The notes: a model not told the origin generated them from the letters alone. Counted from the stretch's first letter, positions 40,601 through 52,021 are shown. The stretch: DNA of 64,000 nt from Physella acuta (GCF_028476545.1 NW_026733098.1:144644-208643), one strand, 5' to 3'. A program made the numbers and translations.

Positions 40601-42307
40601 AGGCGGGACTGATACGGTGAGTGGAGGTAGTAGATTATGGGGGGGGGGGCGATAGAGGTGGGGTTGGGGCGATGTTTGGTGTTCAAGGCGGGACTGATAC
40701 GGTGAGTGGAGTGTAGGTAGTAGATTATGGGGGGGGGAACGATAGGGGTGGGGGGGCGGTGGGGGGGTGGGGGGCGGTGTTGATTGTTCAAGGTGGGACT
40801 GATACGGTGAGTGTAGGAAGTAGACTATGGGGGTATGACTATGGGAAGGGGGCGGTGTTGGATGTGTGAGAGGATTGTGTATGCGTGATATATGACTGAT
40901 TTTATCAGTGTAGTAGCCTTTCGGGGGTAGTGGTGGGTGTTGCGATGTGGGACAAATATGATTAGTGTAGTGGTCTTTGGAAGGGGGGGGGGTGGTAGGT
41001 AGTGATGGATGGTTTTTGCGATGTTGGGTGTTTAAAATGGGATGAGGTGTGCCCTGATGTGGCTGAGTGAGGTATGTAACGTGGGACTTATAATGTGTAA
41101 ATCGTTAACACGTCTACATTATGTTCTACCAACAATGCCTTTATTGGTCAGTTGTTGTGTGGTGTATTGCTCATTTTTTGTCAGTAGTTTCTCTAACCAA
41201 GCCATTCGCTATGCGTCCCCATATTCCAAATTCTGCATGTTGTATTCAGACTTAGACAAAGTCATACAGAACCTCAAACAAGATGGCGTCCGTGTCTTGG
41301 CCTACCCCAAACATCTCCTTTGTCTTTTGAACTAAATTTAAATTACCATCATAAATTCTATATCTATTTTCTGACCATTCATTTAAATCATATCAACTAG
41401 CGGGAAATAATTACTGCGCATGTTTCACAATGACAATGTTGATTATTTATTTTTCAAAAACCCAGAGCTATTTTTATTCGACCATTATTGGCCTTAATTA
41501 AATGCCCTTGGTATAGATCTCATTTAAAGACTTTAAATTGGCATTATCTGAAAAGACGAAAATCAAAAGTGACATTTAAAGAGCTTCCTCAAATTGAATT
41601 AAAATTAAATGACAGATATTTTTTTCCATTCTCTATTAGAACAACTAATCAACTCGTTGATTTAAAAACAAAAGAAACAAAAGAAACGGTCAAATTTAAA
41701 ATGGGATAATTGGAGAAAAAAAACATTCGATTTTAGAATGACGTTGGTCGGTAATTTTTAGTTCAATCTATGGAGTATTTTATTTTAATTCGTAGGATTT
41801 CAATACTTTTTAAATTAATTTCACGTTATTTTAAAAGACAGGAAAACCATAATGTAACTTCAATTAAAGGTTCCGAAAACCGTTAAATCATGACGTCATC
41901 GCCGTTAGCTTAAACGGACATGCTATCAGTGCGTCGTTGGATAAAGAAAACAAAACAACCGCTTTTTAAGTCGACAACAAATAAACAACTGTCTGGAAAG
42001 TCCAGGTCTGCTGAGGGCACAACGTCCATTTAATTTTTTCTAACGATGAAAAAACTCGGGCGAACAATGGAACATTTTTGTTATTTTTATTTACATGGGA
42101 GGCTACTCGGTTGAAATTTACTTATATATTTCTATAAAGAAAATGTTGAAGTCCTTAAAAACAGTAGAACTCACTTAATTAATCTTATATAAAATCATTT
42201 TCATTTCTGAGTAGTTTTTTAGCAATTTAGTTAATATTATTAATTAATAGTGTTTCTTTCAAGCATCTCTTCGAATTAGGGGTGACAGGGGAGGGGGGGT
42301 TGTGTCC

Positions 42308-42377
<70 letters not shown>

Positions 42378-45300
42378 TTAAACTAGTGCATTTCTATCCC
42401 CCTCCCCGGATGTTTCAAGTGCACCCCCCCCCCCTCACAAATAAACGAAACCCTGAATACTAATTAGTAATTTACCTATAATTATAGGGTAGTTTCACCT
42501 AGCTTTAATTGCTGGTGCTGTATTTAACACGTACAGCCGCATACATAACCAGGCTTTCATTAAATGGTACTCGATTGATGACCCATCTTTAATACCCGAC
42601 TCGTGTTCTTTACAAGCTGTTACTTAATGCACTACGTCCATTGGTGGGTTCGTGGCAACTCTTGGAACTCGATTTTGGAGCTTTCTAGATACCTTCTTCT
42701 TCAATGACAATGCAATAATATCATTTTTTTTAAATTTAATTGAAAACTGATCAAACGGTTTCGGAACTCATGGGAGATAACAAGATTAAATACTAGCGAC
42801 TACTCGATCAGCTGAACGTCGTATGTAAACTTTTCGTCACGGTTGGCTGATTTTTCGTTGTCATTAGCTAACCAAGGGCAGATAACTGTCTTTTTTTTTA
42901 GAGATGGCAAGCTGCTGGTCAGGTTTTAAGGCTAATATTTTTAGTCGTAGCCAATGTTGTGTCAACCTCTCTTCGAACAAATGACTAAAAAGTGGGAAAA
43001 CAAAAATAAAAAATCCTTTGAGATAACAAGTTTTTAAATTCACTGTGATTAAGAAAATAAAAGAAACATGTTTACTTAGGTAAAAGCTTTAGTCGTTAAA
43101 AATGTAAGTTCCCACGAGAACCAAGGTTTTATTTTAAAAAGTCTGTTTATTTTATTGTTTTATTTTCAGTGAATTTGAAAGCTTGTACTTGTACGGTTTT
43201 TTATTTGTATTTTTACATAGTCCTCCAGTCTCGGCCACCAAAATAAAAATAAAAACTAAAATATTATCTAATATAACGATTTTTACTCAAAACACGCAAA
43301 TGTCAATGTAAAAAAAAATATTGCTAATGTTGCAAGCAAATTAAAAACATTGGACAACAAAGGGTGCATGTCAGGTGTGTGGTGAAACTGCGCAGATGAT
43401 GTCCAGGTGCATGTCAGGTGTGTGTTGAATCTGTGCAGGTGATGTCCAGGTGCATGTCAGGTGTGTGTTGATACTGTGCAGGTGATATCCAGGTGCATGT
43501 CAGGTGTGTTGATACTGTGCAGGTGATGTCCAGGTGCATGTCAGGTGTGTGTTGAATCTGTGCAGGTGATGTCCAGGTGCATGTCAGGTGTGTGTTGAAT
43601 CTGTGCAGATGATGTCCAGGTGCATGTCATGTGTGTGTTGAATCTGTGCAGGTGATGTCCAGGTGCATGTCAGGTGTGTGTTGAATCTGTGCAGGTGATG
43701 TCCAGGTGCATTTCAGGTGTGTGTTGAATATGTGCAGGTGATGTCCAGGTGCATGTCAGGTGTGTTTTGATACTGTTCAGGTGATATCCAGGTGCATGTC
43801 AGGTGTGTGTTGATACTGTGCAGGTGATGTCCAGGAGGTGATGTCCAGGTGCATGTCAGGTGTGTGTTGAATCTGTGCAGGTGATGTCCAGGTGCATGTC
43901 AGGTGTGTGTTGAATATGTGCAGATGATGTCCAGGTGCATGTCAGGTGTGTGTTGAATATGTGCAGATGATGTCCAGGTGCATGTCAGGTGTGTGTTGAA
44001 TCTGTGCAGATGCTGTCCAGGTACCGACAAGCCAAGGCGTTCGACATCCCTGTGGCTGGAATCTGGATCCAAGACTGGTCAGGCAAGGTGGACATGGAGT
44101 TTGGTCAGAGGGTCAACTGGGACTGGAGATGGGATCCACGCTGGTACCCTGGTGAGTTGTGTCTATGTCTAGTCAGTTGTTGTGTGGGTGATTGTGATCT
44201 GTGTTGTGTGGGTGTATTGGTCAGTTGTTGTATGGGTGTATTGGTCAGTTGTTATGTGGGTGTATTGGTCAGTTGTTATGTGGGTGTATTGGTCAAGTGT
44301 TATGTGGGTGTATTGGTCAGTTGTTATGTAGGTGTATTGGTCAGTTGTTATGTGGGTGTATTGGTCAGTTGTTGTGTAGGTGTCTTGGTCAGTTGTTTTA
44401 TGGGTGTCTTGGTCAATTGTTGTGTGGGTGTATTGGTCAGTTGTTGTGTAGGTGTATTGGTCAGTTGTTGTGTGGGTGTCTTGGTCAGTTGTTGTGTAGG
44501 TGTCTTGGTCAATTGTTGTGTAGGTGTCTTGGTCAGTTGTTGTGTGGGTGTGGTGGTCAGTTGTTGTGTGGGTGTATTGGTCAGTTGTGTAGGTTTATTG
44601 GTCAGTTGTTGTGTAGGTGTCTTAGTCAGTTGTTGTGTAGGTGTATTGGTCAGTTGTTGTGTGGGTTTATTGGTCAGTTGTTGTGTAGGTGTCTTAGTCA
44701 GTTGTTGTGTAGGTGTCTTGGTCAATTGTTGTGTAGGTGTCTTAGTCAGTTGTTGTGTAGGTGTCTTGGTCAATTGTTGTGTAGATGTCTTGGTCAGTTG
44801 TTGTGTAGGTGTATTGGTCAGTTGTTGTGTGGGTGTATTGGTCAGTTGTGTAGGTTTATTGGTCAGTTGTTGTGTAGGTGTCTTAGTCAGTTGTTGTGTA
44901 GGTGTCTTGGTCAATTGTTGTGTAGGTGTCTTGGTCAGTTGTTGTGTAGGTGTCTTGGTCAGTTGTTGTGTAGGTGTATTGGTCAGTTGTTTTGTAGGTG
45001 TATTGGTCAGTTGTTTTGTAGGTGTATTGCTCATTTTTTTGTCAGTAGTTTAGCTAACCAAGCCAGTAGCTATGCGTCCCTATATTCCAAATTCTGCCTG
45101 TTGTATTCAGACTTAGACAAAGTCATAAAGAATCTCAAACAAGATGGCGTCCGTGTCTTGGCCTATATCAATCCTTACCTGAGGCAAAATGGCGACATGT
45201 TTAAAGAGGTAAGAACCAAGACCTAATATTGGATGCTCTTACCTAGATGTAAGCTCTATGGCCTTGTAAAAGACCTTCTCAATATAAATTATTTGATATT

Positions 45301-48300
45301 ATAAAGAACCTACTAACAAGGATGTAAAAAAAAATAAAGTTATTAAAACCTTTACACAATATTGACGTGAAATTAAAAAATCCATCTTAAAATTAAATAA
45401 AGATATATACTTTTACCAGTAAAACACCCCCCCCTCGAAAATATCAAGTGTCCCCCGGAGAAAAAAGTCTGGTTGAAAGACTGATTGCTTATCTGTGATT
45501 GTTATAGCCAAACTTTCTTAATAGAAGTGAATATTTATCACTTTATCTCTTTAACCCGTGCATAATGGCGTGAGCTATTTGTCTCCACCCCAGGCTGAAG
45601 CGCTAGGGTACCTGGTGAGGAACGGGACGGGTGACGTGTACCTGCAGAGGTCAGTGACTCTGATGTTCGGGTCGGTGGACTTGACCAACCCATCCGCTTA
45701 CAGCTGGTACAAAAACAGTGGGTGACATCATTACAGCCTTCGTTAGTTTAATTTTTTTTTTTTTATTTTTTTTTTATTTTTTTTTATTTTATTTTTTTTT
45801 TATTTTTATTTTATTTTTTTTAATATTTTTTTTATTTTTTTTTTTATTTTAATTTTTTTTATTTTTAAATTTTTTTTTTTAATGTTATCTTTTTATTTTT
45901 ATTTTTATTTTTTTTTTTTTTTTTTATTTTTATTCTTTTTTTTTTATTTATTCTTTTTAAACTTAAATTTATATGTAGACAATTTTAGAGGACACCTATT
46001 GTAATTCAAAACTCAAATGTGTAGACCTACTGAGCAAAAGATTGTATTAAATTCCCAAGTACAATAAGACATACACAATGTGCCCCCAAACTAAGCCAAA
46101 TCCGGGTGTTTTGAGTAAAGTATGACTGTGTAGAACACCACCCAACACATTTCCAACACCCCTATAATATTTACATTTTTTACATGGTATCCAACTTAGT
46201 TTTCACACCCTACCCTATGATGTACTTTAACTTTCAACGTATATTTTCGCTCCCCGCCATATATACTATATACATAGTAAGCCTAGCATTTTACTTAATT
46301 TTGCTACCACACTCCATACAGATAGACATTCACTTATCAACTCATTTACTTTCTACAGTAATCAAGACAAATCTGATTGGCCTTGGAATGGGCGGATGGA
46401 TGGCCGATTTCGGCGAGTACCTACCCGTGGACGCAGTTCTGCACGATGGCCGATCTGGACTGGAGGGCCACAATGAGTGGCCCGTTCTTTGGGCCAAACT
46501 GAACAGAGAAGCGCTGGAGGAGACGGGGCAGTTAGGGGAAATTGTTTTCTTTACCCGAGCGGGATTTTCCGGTACACGAGTGCTTAAAATAGATTTAATT
46601 GAAAGAAATTGGTTGGTTTTTTTTTTTAAACCCGAGTGGGATTTTCCGGTACACAAGTACTAAAAATCGATTAGGGTTTTATTTTAGTCATCTTAAAGTA
46701 CGTTAATAGTTGCTTGATTAATAAGGATATTTAGCCCTACGTTTTTAAGCTTTTGGATTTTTTAATTTATATAAGGACAAGTTGATTTATTAGACGATAA
46801 ATGCGATATACTGTCCATAGTTGCCTTCATGAGGGGGGGGGGGGGGTGGTAAGCTCCGGAAGAAAACTTTTATTTGAATACTTGACAAGGAACAATTATT
46901 TCTCTAGAGCTTTCTTATGGTGCGTCACCGGAAAAGAATGTAATGGTGGAATCCTGGTAGCTATGACAACAGCGGATTTCTTGAAAAAATTAACTAATTC
47001 GTAGGAATATTTTTTTAAATAAATAAGCTCGTTGAAAGATCTCTTACTTATTGCAGCAGCATTCAAATCATCAGCGAACATTGTAAAGAGTTTAGTAAAG
47101 TGAACATTAAGACAAAATATACTATGAACACAACGGGTCCAGTGTCTCTTCCAGGAGACCCCCCCCCCCTTTGAAGAGAGTCTACGCCCCCCCCCCCGTA
47201 TGAAATGGAAGTTATATAGAAAATATATACTTTTAACAGTGTCCTCCCCCCCCCCCCCACCGGAACTTTTAATCCGCCCCACGCCACCCCCCGAAAATTT
47301 CAAGTCCCCTATCCCCCCCCCCTCTTTCCCAGAGAAAAAAAGTCACTGAACGGGTCTTATGTGGTAATGAGTTGGAATATTATTATTATGGGCGATAGAA
47401 GCAATTCGATTCGAAAATATGTTTGATATAAAATAAAACAGATCAAAGTCGTGTTCCGTGGTTATTAAAAAACCAAAAAATCTTCCTCTCCCCCCCCCCC
47501 GTGTTTTTCCCTGCAGGCACCAGCAAGTTCACCACACTGGTCTGGAACGGGGACCAGAACGTGGACTTCTCCCCCGCCGACGGGGTCCGCTCCAGCGTGT
47601 ACGGCACCCTGAGCCTGGCCGTGAGCGGGGTGGGGCTGTCCCACTTCGACATAGGGGGGTACACGACCCTGGCTGACCTTGGCTTGACCCGGAGCGGGGA
47701 GCTGCTGCTCAGGTCAGCCGAGATGGCGGTGTTTACACCCGTGTTCAGGACACATGAGGGTAGGTTTAGACGTGTGAAGGTAGGTTTAGACACATGAGGG
47801 TAGGTTTAGACACGGGGAGGTAGGTTCAGACACACGGTGGTAGGTTGTGTTGATAGGAATGTTTTGGTCAGGTACGGACAGCCATTTAGTGCACATAAGC
47901 TAAGCTTTTGTCACATCAGCCAACTCATTAATGATGACGGTCTTTTTGTTTCATCGGACTTTCTTTCATCGCGCCTTTGTCTGACATTTATTGAAATGTG
48001 ACATCAAAAAAATTAATTTTAATTTGTGGATTATATTTCAAACATAAAATCGTTTCAAAAGGCCATTCTATTCAAGTTTTTTTTTAATTGTATTGCTTGC
48101 AATAGGAAACCAACCTGGAGTAAAAAAAATAATTTAAGAATAGATGCACATTTTTTTTTCAAATATTTGTTTTTTAAGATTTTCAGTAATCTAGGCCAGG
48201 TCACAAAAACTAATTGAAATGATAAAATGAACTAAATGCATCGAAATTTTAAATAAAATTTAAAAAATAGCTTACATCAGGGTTGGTGTAAATATTTATT

Positions 48301-49501
48301 ATTACATTACAACAGGGTTGGTGTAAATATATATTTTTACATTGCTTACATCAGGGTTGGTGTAAATATTTATTATTACATTACAACAGGGTTGGTGTAA
48401 ATATATATTTTTACATTGCTTTCATAAGTGTTGGTATAAATATTTATTATTACATTTCTTATATAAGGGTTGGTGCAAATCTTTATTATTACATTAGTTA
48501 CATAAGGGTTGGTGTAAATATTTATCATTACATTGCTTACATCAGGGTTGGTGTAGATATTTATTATTACATTACTTACATAAGGGTTGGTGTGGTTATT
48601 TATTTTTACATCGCTTACATCAGGGTTGGTGTAATTATATATTATTACATTGCTTACACCAGGAAACCAACCCAAAGCAAACGCTCAGTGGTACAACAAC
48701 AACACCATCTCCTCGTTTGCCAGATTGGCCAAACAATTTGCTTTATTGGCAGACTACAGGTAAATGAATAATTCATTGCTGGCAATACTCCTTGTTTTTG
48801 TGCTGGCTTTATGGCAGACATTTTACATCAATTGGTTCTGTTTTATTTCTTTCTAGTGATTTGTTTTAGAGTAATTTCCCTTGGTTAGTTTTACAGTGTC
48901 TGCTTGTGATATACTGGATTTACCACCACCGATATTTATAGACATGTTTTCAAACGGAAAACCTTCAATATTTATAGATGTATATCTTGGTTAGGGTTGG
49001 CGTGGTCGAGCGTTAGAACTTACGAATGCTATGCCTCTGTATTATGAGATCATTGAAACAGATGAACTCTACTTCACCTGTCTTTTATGTGCGCTGAGTA
49101 CGAACAGGAAATGAAGATCATGATTTCTTGGTTCTGTCTGATTTGAAACAGCGTAGTTCTGGCGCCATGGTTTGATGTTTCTCTTAATGATTCCTGGTTC
49201 TTGTGCTTCGAGATTTGAAGGCTACTGATTTTAAAAATACAGATTTTTAAACTTACACTAATAAGCTATTCTTCTAGCGAGTATATTTTAAAGGATTGGC
49301 TGTGAAAACATTTTACGCACTGTAATCCTTAAAAAAATGTAAATACTGACTTCGTGGAGAATTGGTTCGTGAACGTCATGTTTATGCTAAGCAGAGTTTC
49401 TTCCAGGCAAAGCATTAGTTCAGCCCCTCCCCCCGAACGAAATGGAATGTATATAGATTTATACAGAAAATATGTACTTTTACCAGTGTCATTTAAATAT
49501 G

Positions 49502-49581
<80 letters not shown>

Positions 49582-51522
49582 TTAATTTCTTTGGGGTAGA
49601 AGGTGGGTAGACGTTCTTGCCCCCCCCCCCCCCCATTTTCCTGTACCCCAACTTCTCAGCATCACCTGTTCAGTTGTGTTTGATTGACGCGTTGTCTACA
49701 ACATCACCTGCTCAGTAATGTTTAGTTGACTTATGTTGTCTACAACATCATCTGCCCTGTAATGTTTAGTTGACGCATGTTGTCTACACCATCACCTGCC
49801 TTGTAATGTTTGATTGACGCCTGTTGTGTGCAGAAAGTTTGTCGTACAGCAAGTCAGTCGGGCCGGCGTCCCCGCACAACTTCCGGTCAGTGTCGTGTAC
49901 GAAGGCTCCCCCTCCCCGTACAGCCAGTTCCTGTTTGGGTCGGACCTGCTTGTCGCCCCTGTCTGTCAGGAGAACGTCCAGGACCTGTGGGTCTCGCTGC
50001 CTGTGAGTCGAGGTAGGTCTTTTAGGTCTGTGTAGGTCTTTGTAGGTCTTTTAGGTTTTTGTAGGTCTTTGTAGGTCTTTGTAGGTCTTTGTAGGTCTTT
50101 GTAGGTCTTTGTAGGTCTATGTAGGTCTTTGTAGGTCATTTAGGTCTTTGAAGGTCTTTGTGTCATCCCATTGTAGGTTCCAATCACATTTCTCCCTATA
50201 ACGACGTGCGCTCTTCACATTTCTCCATATAACGACGTGTCACATTTCACCCTATAACGACGTGTCACATTTCACACTATAACGACGTTACCTAATCACA
50301 TTTCTCCCCATAACGACGTGTTTCTTCACATTTCTCCCTATAACGACGTGTCACATTTCTCCCTATAACGACGTGTCAGATTTCTCCTATAACGACGTGT
50401 TTTCTTCAAATTTCTCCTATAACGACGTGTTTTCTTCAAATTTCTCACTATAACGACGTGTCCTAATTACATTTCTCCCTATAACGACGTGTCCTTCTCA
50501 CATTTCTCCCTATAACGACGTGTCACATTTCTCCTTATAACGACGTGTCCTAATCACATTTCTCCCTATAACGACGTGTCCTAATCACATTTCTCCCTAT
50601 AACGACGTGTACTCGTCACATTTCTCCCTATAACGACGTGTCACATTTCTCCCAATAACGACGTGCCCTTGTCTCATTTCTCCCTATAACGACGTGTCCT
50701 AATCACATTTCTCCCAATAACGACGTGCCCTTGTCACATTTCTCCCTATAACGACGTGTCCTAATCACATTTCTCCCAATAACGACGTGCCCTTGTCACA
50801 TTTCTCCCTATAACGACGTGTCACATTTCTCCCTATAACGACGTGTCCTAATCACATTTCTCCCAATAACGACGTGACCTTGTCACATTTCTCCCTATAA
50901 CGACGTGTCCTAATCACATTTCTCCCAATAACGACGTGCCCTTGTCACATTTCTCCCTATAACGACGTGTCACATTTCTCCCTATAACGACGTGCCCTTG
51001 TCACATTTCTCCCTATAACGACGTGTCCTAATCACATTTCTCCCTATAACGACGTGTCAAATTTCTCCCTATAACGACGTGTACTCATCACATTTCTCCC
51101 TATAACGACGTGTCACATTTCTCCCTATAACGACGTGTCACATTTCTCCCTATAACGACTTGTCATATTTCTCCCTATAACGACGTGTCCTCGTGTTCTC
51201 CCTATAACGACGTGTCCTAATCACATTTCTCCCTATAACGACGTGTCACATTTCTCCCTATAACGACGTGTCACATTTCACCTTATAACGACGCGTCCTC
51301 TCCCCAGGCTATGACTGGGTACATCTGTGGACACGGACGTCATACACAGGTGGGCAGACGATCCTTGTGCCTGTACCTCTGGGTCAACCGGCCGTCTTCT
51401 ACCGGTCAGACTCGGCCTTCAGGCAGGTCTTTGATAGTCTGACCACAACGACACACACCAAGAGGTTGGCACCAGAACTTGGCTTCCTGCCGAGTCCAGG
51501 GCGGAAATGGCGTCACAGCTGA
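33455..51522 (+). CDS. GH31 sulfoquinovosidase-like enzyme, 14 exons, frame broken at exon 5/6
   Basis: Exons: 33455-33462, 34635-34761, 35760-35942, 37047-37254, 38346-38509, 39726-39904, 44010-44151, 45111-45208, 45594-45717, 46359-46571, 47517-47759, 48663-48759, 49834-50012, 51308-51522; about 726 residues. Apart from exon 5/6 every junction keeps phase. The first ~20 residues are hydrophobic, a signal peptide or anchor. The rest follows E. coli YihQ end to end: EQGVGRNK, YFPQPT, PELPEW, GIW.QDWSG, LAYINPY, GGWMADFGEYLP, GDQNVD, DIGGYTTL, FGSDLLVAP, VFYRSDS. The nucleophile Asp (46406-46408), acid/base Asp (47552-47554), and Arg, Trp (44109, 44118) and Tyr (47660) that hold the sulfonate in YihQ are present, all about 22 residues later than in YihQ. 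Predicted role: release of sulfoquinovose from sulfolipid glycosides. Odd: within exon 5 the frame shifts at CCCTCC (about 38467) and the 5/6 junction has one base too many, so this is a recent pseudogene or contains assembly indels. Confidence 0.88.
33829..34057 (-). mobile_element. tRNA-derived SINE
   Basis: On the minus strand a tRNA-like head has an A-box-like TGGTCTAGCGGTAGAGAGC and a B-box-like GAGTTCGAATCCGGG, followed by a body with TCATATGCCGAGGTAACAG and a tail AACTCTACTTCACTTGCCCC. Fragments of the same family occur at 13083 and 48990. It lies in GH31 intron 1. Confidence 0.75.
34536..34628. repeat. (TA)n microsatellite just before GH31 exon 2
   Basis: About 45 TA units ending 6 bases before the exon 2 acceptor at 34633-34634, so the tract replaces the normal pyrimidine tract. 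Confidence 0.93.
35170..35725. mobile_element. SINE fragments in GH31 intron 2
   Basis: GATGGCGTGGTCGTATGGTAG...TTGGGTTCGGAT (35188-35245, +) is tRNA-head-like. GTTTGAACTCGAGACTT (35413) and GTTCGAACTCAAGACTTTTC (35651) are minus-strand B-box-like heads. GATTTGCTTCCATAGC-TTTGTCCAACCAAGAAC at 35520-35555 recurs inverted at 37595-37640. Confidence 0.6.
35925..36345. repeat. Minisatellite made from the exon 3 donor
   Basis: The exon 3 end and donor (CTTAGTCGGGGAGAGACTTTT plus GTAAGTTAG, split here) is repeated about eight times with units of 50-65 bases and growing G runs. Three or four copies retain a good GTAAGT donor. Confidence 0.9.
36624..37000. mobile_element. Family C MITE, second copy
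   Basis: Inverted ends GGGTCATCCATAAGTGACG and GACGTCATTTATGGACGACCC-type match the copy at 20183. It ends 46 bases before GH31 exon 4. No clear target duplication. Confidence 0.75.
37520..37690. mobile_element. SINE body fragment
   Basis: GGTTTGTTCTTGGTTGGACA and GGAAGCAAATCCAAAAAG are the inverse of the body at 35510-35575. It lies in GH31 intron 4. Confidence 0.5.
38790..39655. repeat. Minisatellite before GH31 exon 6
   Basis: A ~24-base unit begins as ATGACTATAGGTCCCATGCTA and turns into the highly uniform AGTATCACTGTAGGTCTCTT-ACTAA, more than 30 copies in all. It stops 70 bases before the exon 6 acceptor. Every unit holds a GTAGGT donor-like word. Confidence 0.92.
39890..40830. repeat. 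Minisatellite carrying 12 copies of the exon 6 donor, with poly-G
   Basis: The last 20 or so bases of exon 6 plus its donor (GGGACTGATACG|GTGAGTG) recur 12 times in the intron, separated by GTAGGTAGTAGACTATG and G runs of 7 to 27. Later units gain CGATAGGGGTGGGG segments. The coding strand is extremely G-rich and could form quadruplexes in DNA and pre-mRNA. Confidence 0.94.
41141..41303 (+). pseudogene. Misplaced partial copy of GH31 exon 8 and its acceptor
   Basis: This segment matches 45000-45170: the end of the GGTCAGTTGTTGTGT repeat, the acceptor GTATTCAG, and exon 8 codons for DLDKVIQNLKQDGVRVLAY. It then diverges (PKHL...) before the donor. It sits in intron 6, upstream of exon 7, so it is out of order. 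Without a donor it cannot act as a normal internal exon. Confidence 0.88.
41340..43360. other. GH31 intron 6, central part
   Basis: AT-rich. Contains a decayed family B MITE at about 42248-42455 with a (TA)n tract (42307-42376) inside it. No exon supported. Confidence 0.55.
43364..44022. repeat. Minisatellite carrying the exon 7 acceptor
   Basis: About 16 copies of a ~41-base unit (GTCCAGGTGCATGTCAGGTG, TGTGTTGAATCTGTGCAG, GTGAT) end inside exon 7. The true acceptor TCTGTGCAG and the first exon bases ATGCTGTCCAGG are the last unit, so each upstream unit is a decoy acceptor. Confidence 0.93.
44152..45045. repeat. 24-base minisatellite following the exon 7 donor
   Basis: About 36 copies of TTGGTCAGTTGTTGTGTAGG plus TGTC or TGTA begin a few bases past the exon 7 donor (GTGAGTTGTGTCTATGTC) and run to 65 bases before exon 8. 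All six frames across it are open, giving long false proteins. Confidence 0.94.
45735..45965. repeat. T-rich (TTTTA)n tract
   Basis: About 220 bases of T with interspersed A in GH31 intron 9, starting 18 bases after the exon 9 donor. Confidence 0.9.
46540..46675. repeat. Duplicated exon 10 end
   Basis: CCCGAGCGGGATTTTCCG|GTACACGAGTGC at the exon 10 end recurs as CCCGAGTGGGATTTTCCGGT and ACACAAGTACT at 46631-46663, with a donor-like GT kept. Confidence 0.85.
47140..47348 (+). mobile_element. Family B MITE with 8-bp target duplication
   Basis: Starts CAGTGTCTCTTCCAGG, ends AAAAAGTCACTG, and is flanked exactly by AACGGGTC (47132-47139 and 47349-47356). Interior shares GAAATGGAAGTTATATAG and C runs with the copy at 21222. 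Lies in GH31 intron 10. A fragment of the same family is at 45425-45480. Confidence 0.88.
47750..47850. repeat. 20-base repeat of the exon 11 donor
   Basis: The exon end CACATGAGG with donor GTAGGTTTAGA is repeated four times (variants GTGTGAAG, CACGGGGAG, CACACGGTG). Confidence 0.9.
47870..48260. other. GH31 intron 11, unremarkable part
   Basis: No exon or named repeat seen; AT-rich with T runs. Confidence 0.5.
48266..48662. repeat. Minisatellite carrying the exon 12 acceptor
   Basis: About ten ~40-base units (GCTTACATCAGGGTTGGTGT, AAATATTTATTATTACATT) end at the exon 12 acceptor GCTTACACCAG, which is itself the last unit's GCTTACATCAG. Upstream units are acceptor decoys. Confidence 0.92.
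48990..49110 (+). mobile_element. SINE remnant
   Basis: GGCGTGGTCGAGCGTTAGAA resembles an A-box head and GAACTCTACTTCACCTGTC matches the tail of the SINE at 33829. Decayed. Confidence 0.5.
49392..49578 (+). mobile_element. Family B MITE left part ending in (TA)n
   Basis: CAGAGTTTCTTCCAGGCAAA and GAACGAAATGGAATGTATAT are family B; the right half has been replaced by a (TA)n tract (49502-49578). Confidence 0.7.
49666..49833. repeat. ~42-base repeat before exon 13
   Basis: Four units of TGTTTGATTGACGC-TGTTGTCTACAACATCACCTGC end at the exon 13 acceptor GACGCCTGTTGTGTGCAG, so the acceptor lies in the last unit. Confidence 0.85.
50012..50165. repeat. 10-base repeat of the exon 13 donor
   Basis: The donor GTAGGTCTTT is repeated about 14 times directly from the exon 13 end. 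Each unit is itself a donor-like GTAGGT. Confidence 0.92.
50185..51300. repeat. Minisatellite before exon 14 (CACATTTCTCCCTATAACGA)
   Basis: More than 35 copies of CACATTTCTCCCTATAACGA-CGTGTC, with an inserted CCTAAT or CCCTTGT in alternate units, fill intron 13. Higher-order units of about 60-85 bases are visible. It ends 8 bases before the exon 14 acceptor CTCTCCCCAG; each unit provides a pyrimidine tract. Confidence 0.94.
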
Positions 51523-52021
51523 CTGGCGGAGTTCTGGAGGATGACGATACACTTGGCTGAATGGTTGATGACGCGCCTGATCAAACTGACGTCATACATG
51601 GTGGATGGGCACGACTTCCAGAACCATTGAATCACCTGAACGTTGCTTTAAACGACTGTCATTGAAACTCTACTACTACTTGTTTATCAGTACCATTTTT
51701 TAATGTGTTGTGAACAATTTGAAAAAAAAAACAAATGTGTATAACAAGGTGAAAAGTATTCACTTTACTAAGGAGATTTTAACTGATAAGTTAGAAATGT
51801 AATACTATAGTAGTCTAGATCTTAATTTTAGATCTTCGAGTGGATAAAAATTGACATTAATTTTGAACTGTTGACTTGATTCAGTTGTATAAAAAGAAGT
51901 TATAAAATTTCATGAAAATAACTAATCCAAATATTTTATTTTAATGTGCGCCACATTTTTATTTGTATTGTTTTCGTTGTCGTTTCCAGCTATGGTATTA
52001 CAACTACAAGAAAGTAAGTAC

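Noticed and set aside
40413-40791. Proline-rich minus-strand proteins
   Set aside because: Reverse reading of the poly-G minisatellite after GH31 exon 6.
43989-45053. Long open frames of repeated Val-Leu-Val-Ser-Cys-Cys or Gln-Leu-Thr-Asn-Thr
   Set aside because: They are translations of a 24-base repeat open in several frames on both strands; only the first part (44010-44151) is a real exon.
46184-46358. Extension of GH31 exon 10 upstream to an in-frame ATG
   Set aside because: YihQ similarity begins exactly at the acceptor at 46358 and the phase matches exon 9.
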